Shown in pieces: positions 32,383 through 32,423 of a DNA stretch of 32,423 nucleotides (the first letter of the stretch is position 1; each line of letters starts with the position of its first letter). Both the position numbers and the translations under genes were made by a program. Source of the stretch: Oligoflexia bacterium (lineage in GTDB: Bacteria > Bdellovibrionota > UBA1018 > CAIMNF01). The stretch spans positions 1-32,423 of the forward strand of contig CAIKYX010000048.1 of the NCBI GenBank assembly GCA_903831745.1, written 5' to 3'. The notes beneath the pieces were generated by a model, which saw nothing but the letters and a program-made list of their open reading frames with translations, was not told the origin of the DNA and ran no database searches.

Positions 32383-32423
32383 CTGAAGGATAGGATAGCT
32401 TTGACGGGGGTTAGGCTGCGATG

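Overview
The window reads as a chromosomal segment of a Gram-negative bacterium with moderate GC. Support comes from FtsQ/FtsA/FtsZ, several lipoproteins, outer-membrane barrel proteins, many TTG/GTG starts, and a gene set rich in secreted hydrolases. The style recalls Bdellovibrionota (Bdellovibrio and relatives). That placement is inferred from gene content and was not tested by any search.

Layout. Positions 1-119 hold the edge of a possible recombinase gene abutting a truncated-looking outer-membrane barrel gene (49-1197, minus). A secreted Cys-rich repeat protein follows (1341-1907). A minus-strand block (1885-7409) encodes a membrane-anchored spermidine-synthase-like protein, a PilZ protein with a degenerate HD-GYP domain, and a pair of M16 peptidases, one catalytic and one without zinc ligands. 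The division genes ftsQ-ftsA-ftsZ (7487-11138) come without neighbouring mur or ddl genes. A nested palindrome lies just upstream of ftsZ, and a strong terminator follows it.

Two small minus-strand genes separate ftsZ from a nucleoside/lysine block: purine nucleoside phosphorylase, an MtaD-like deaminase and diaminopimelate decarboxylase (12155-15658). Next come a KimA-like potassium importer, an SGNH/AlgX-like protein and a methyltransferase joined by ATGA overlaps (15745-19345). On the minus strand, an APC transporter is coupled to a secreted protein with an HD phosphohydrolase-like domain and a possible ADP-ribosyltransferase-like domain (19342-22385). A divergent PfkB kinase resembles plant inositol 3-kinase.

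The most notable part is 23276-26276. A cobalamin riboswitch precedes a TonB-receptor-like barrel with a poorly recognisable plug and an overlapping lipoprotein that may be a beta-propeller. The layout is analogous to the Bacteroides BtuB-BtuG vitamin B12 capture pair. After it come a convergent minus-strand run (secreted GNAT, M20 peptidase, Cu-type P-ATPase), a secreted NlpC/P60-like protein, a 414-base non-coding stretch with several inverted repeats, and at the right edge two very small genes (HTH and a partner) that look like an accessory module.
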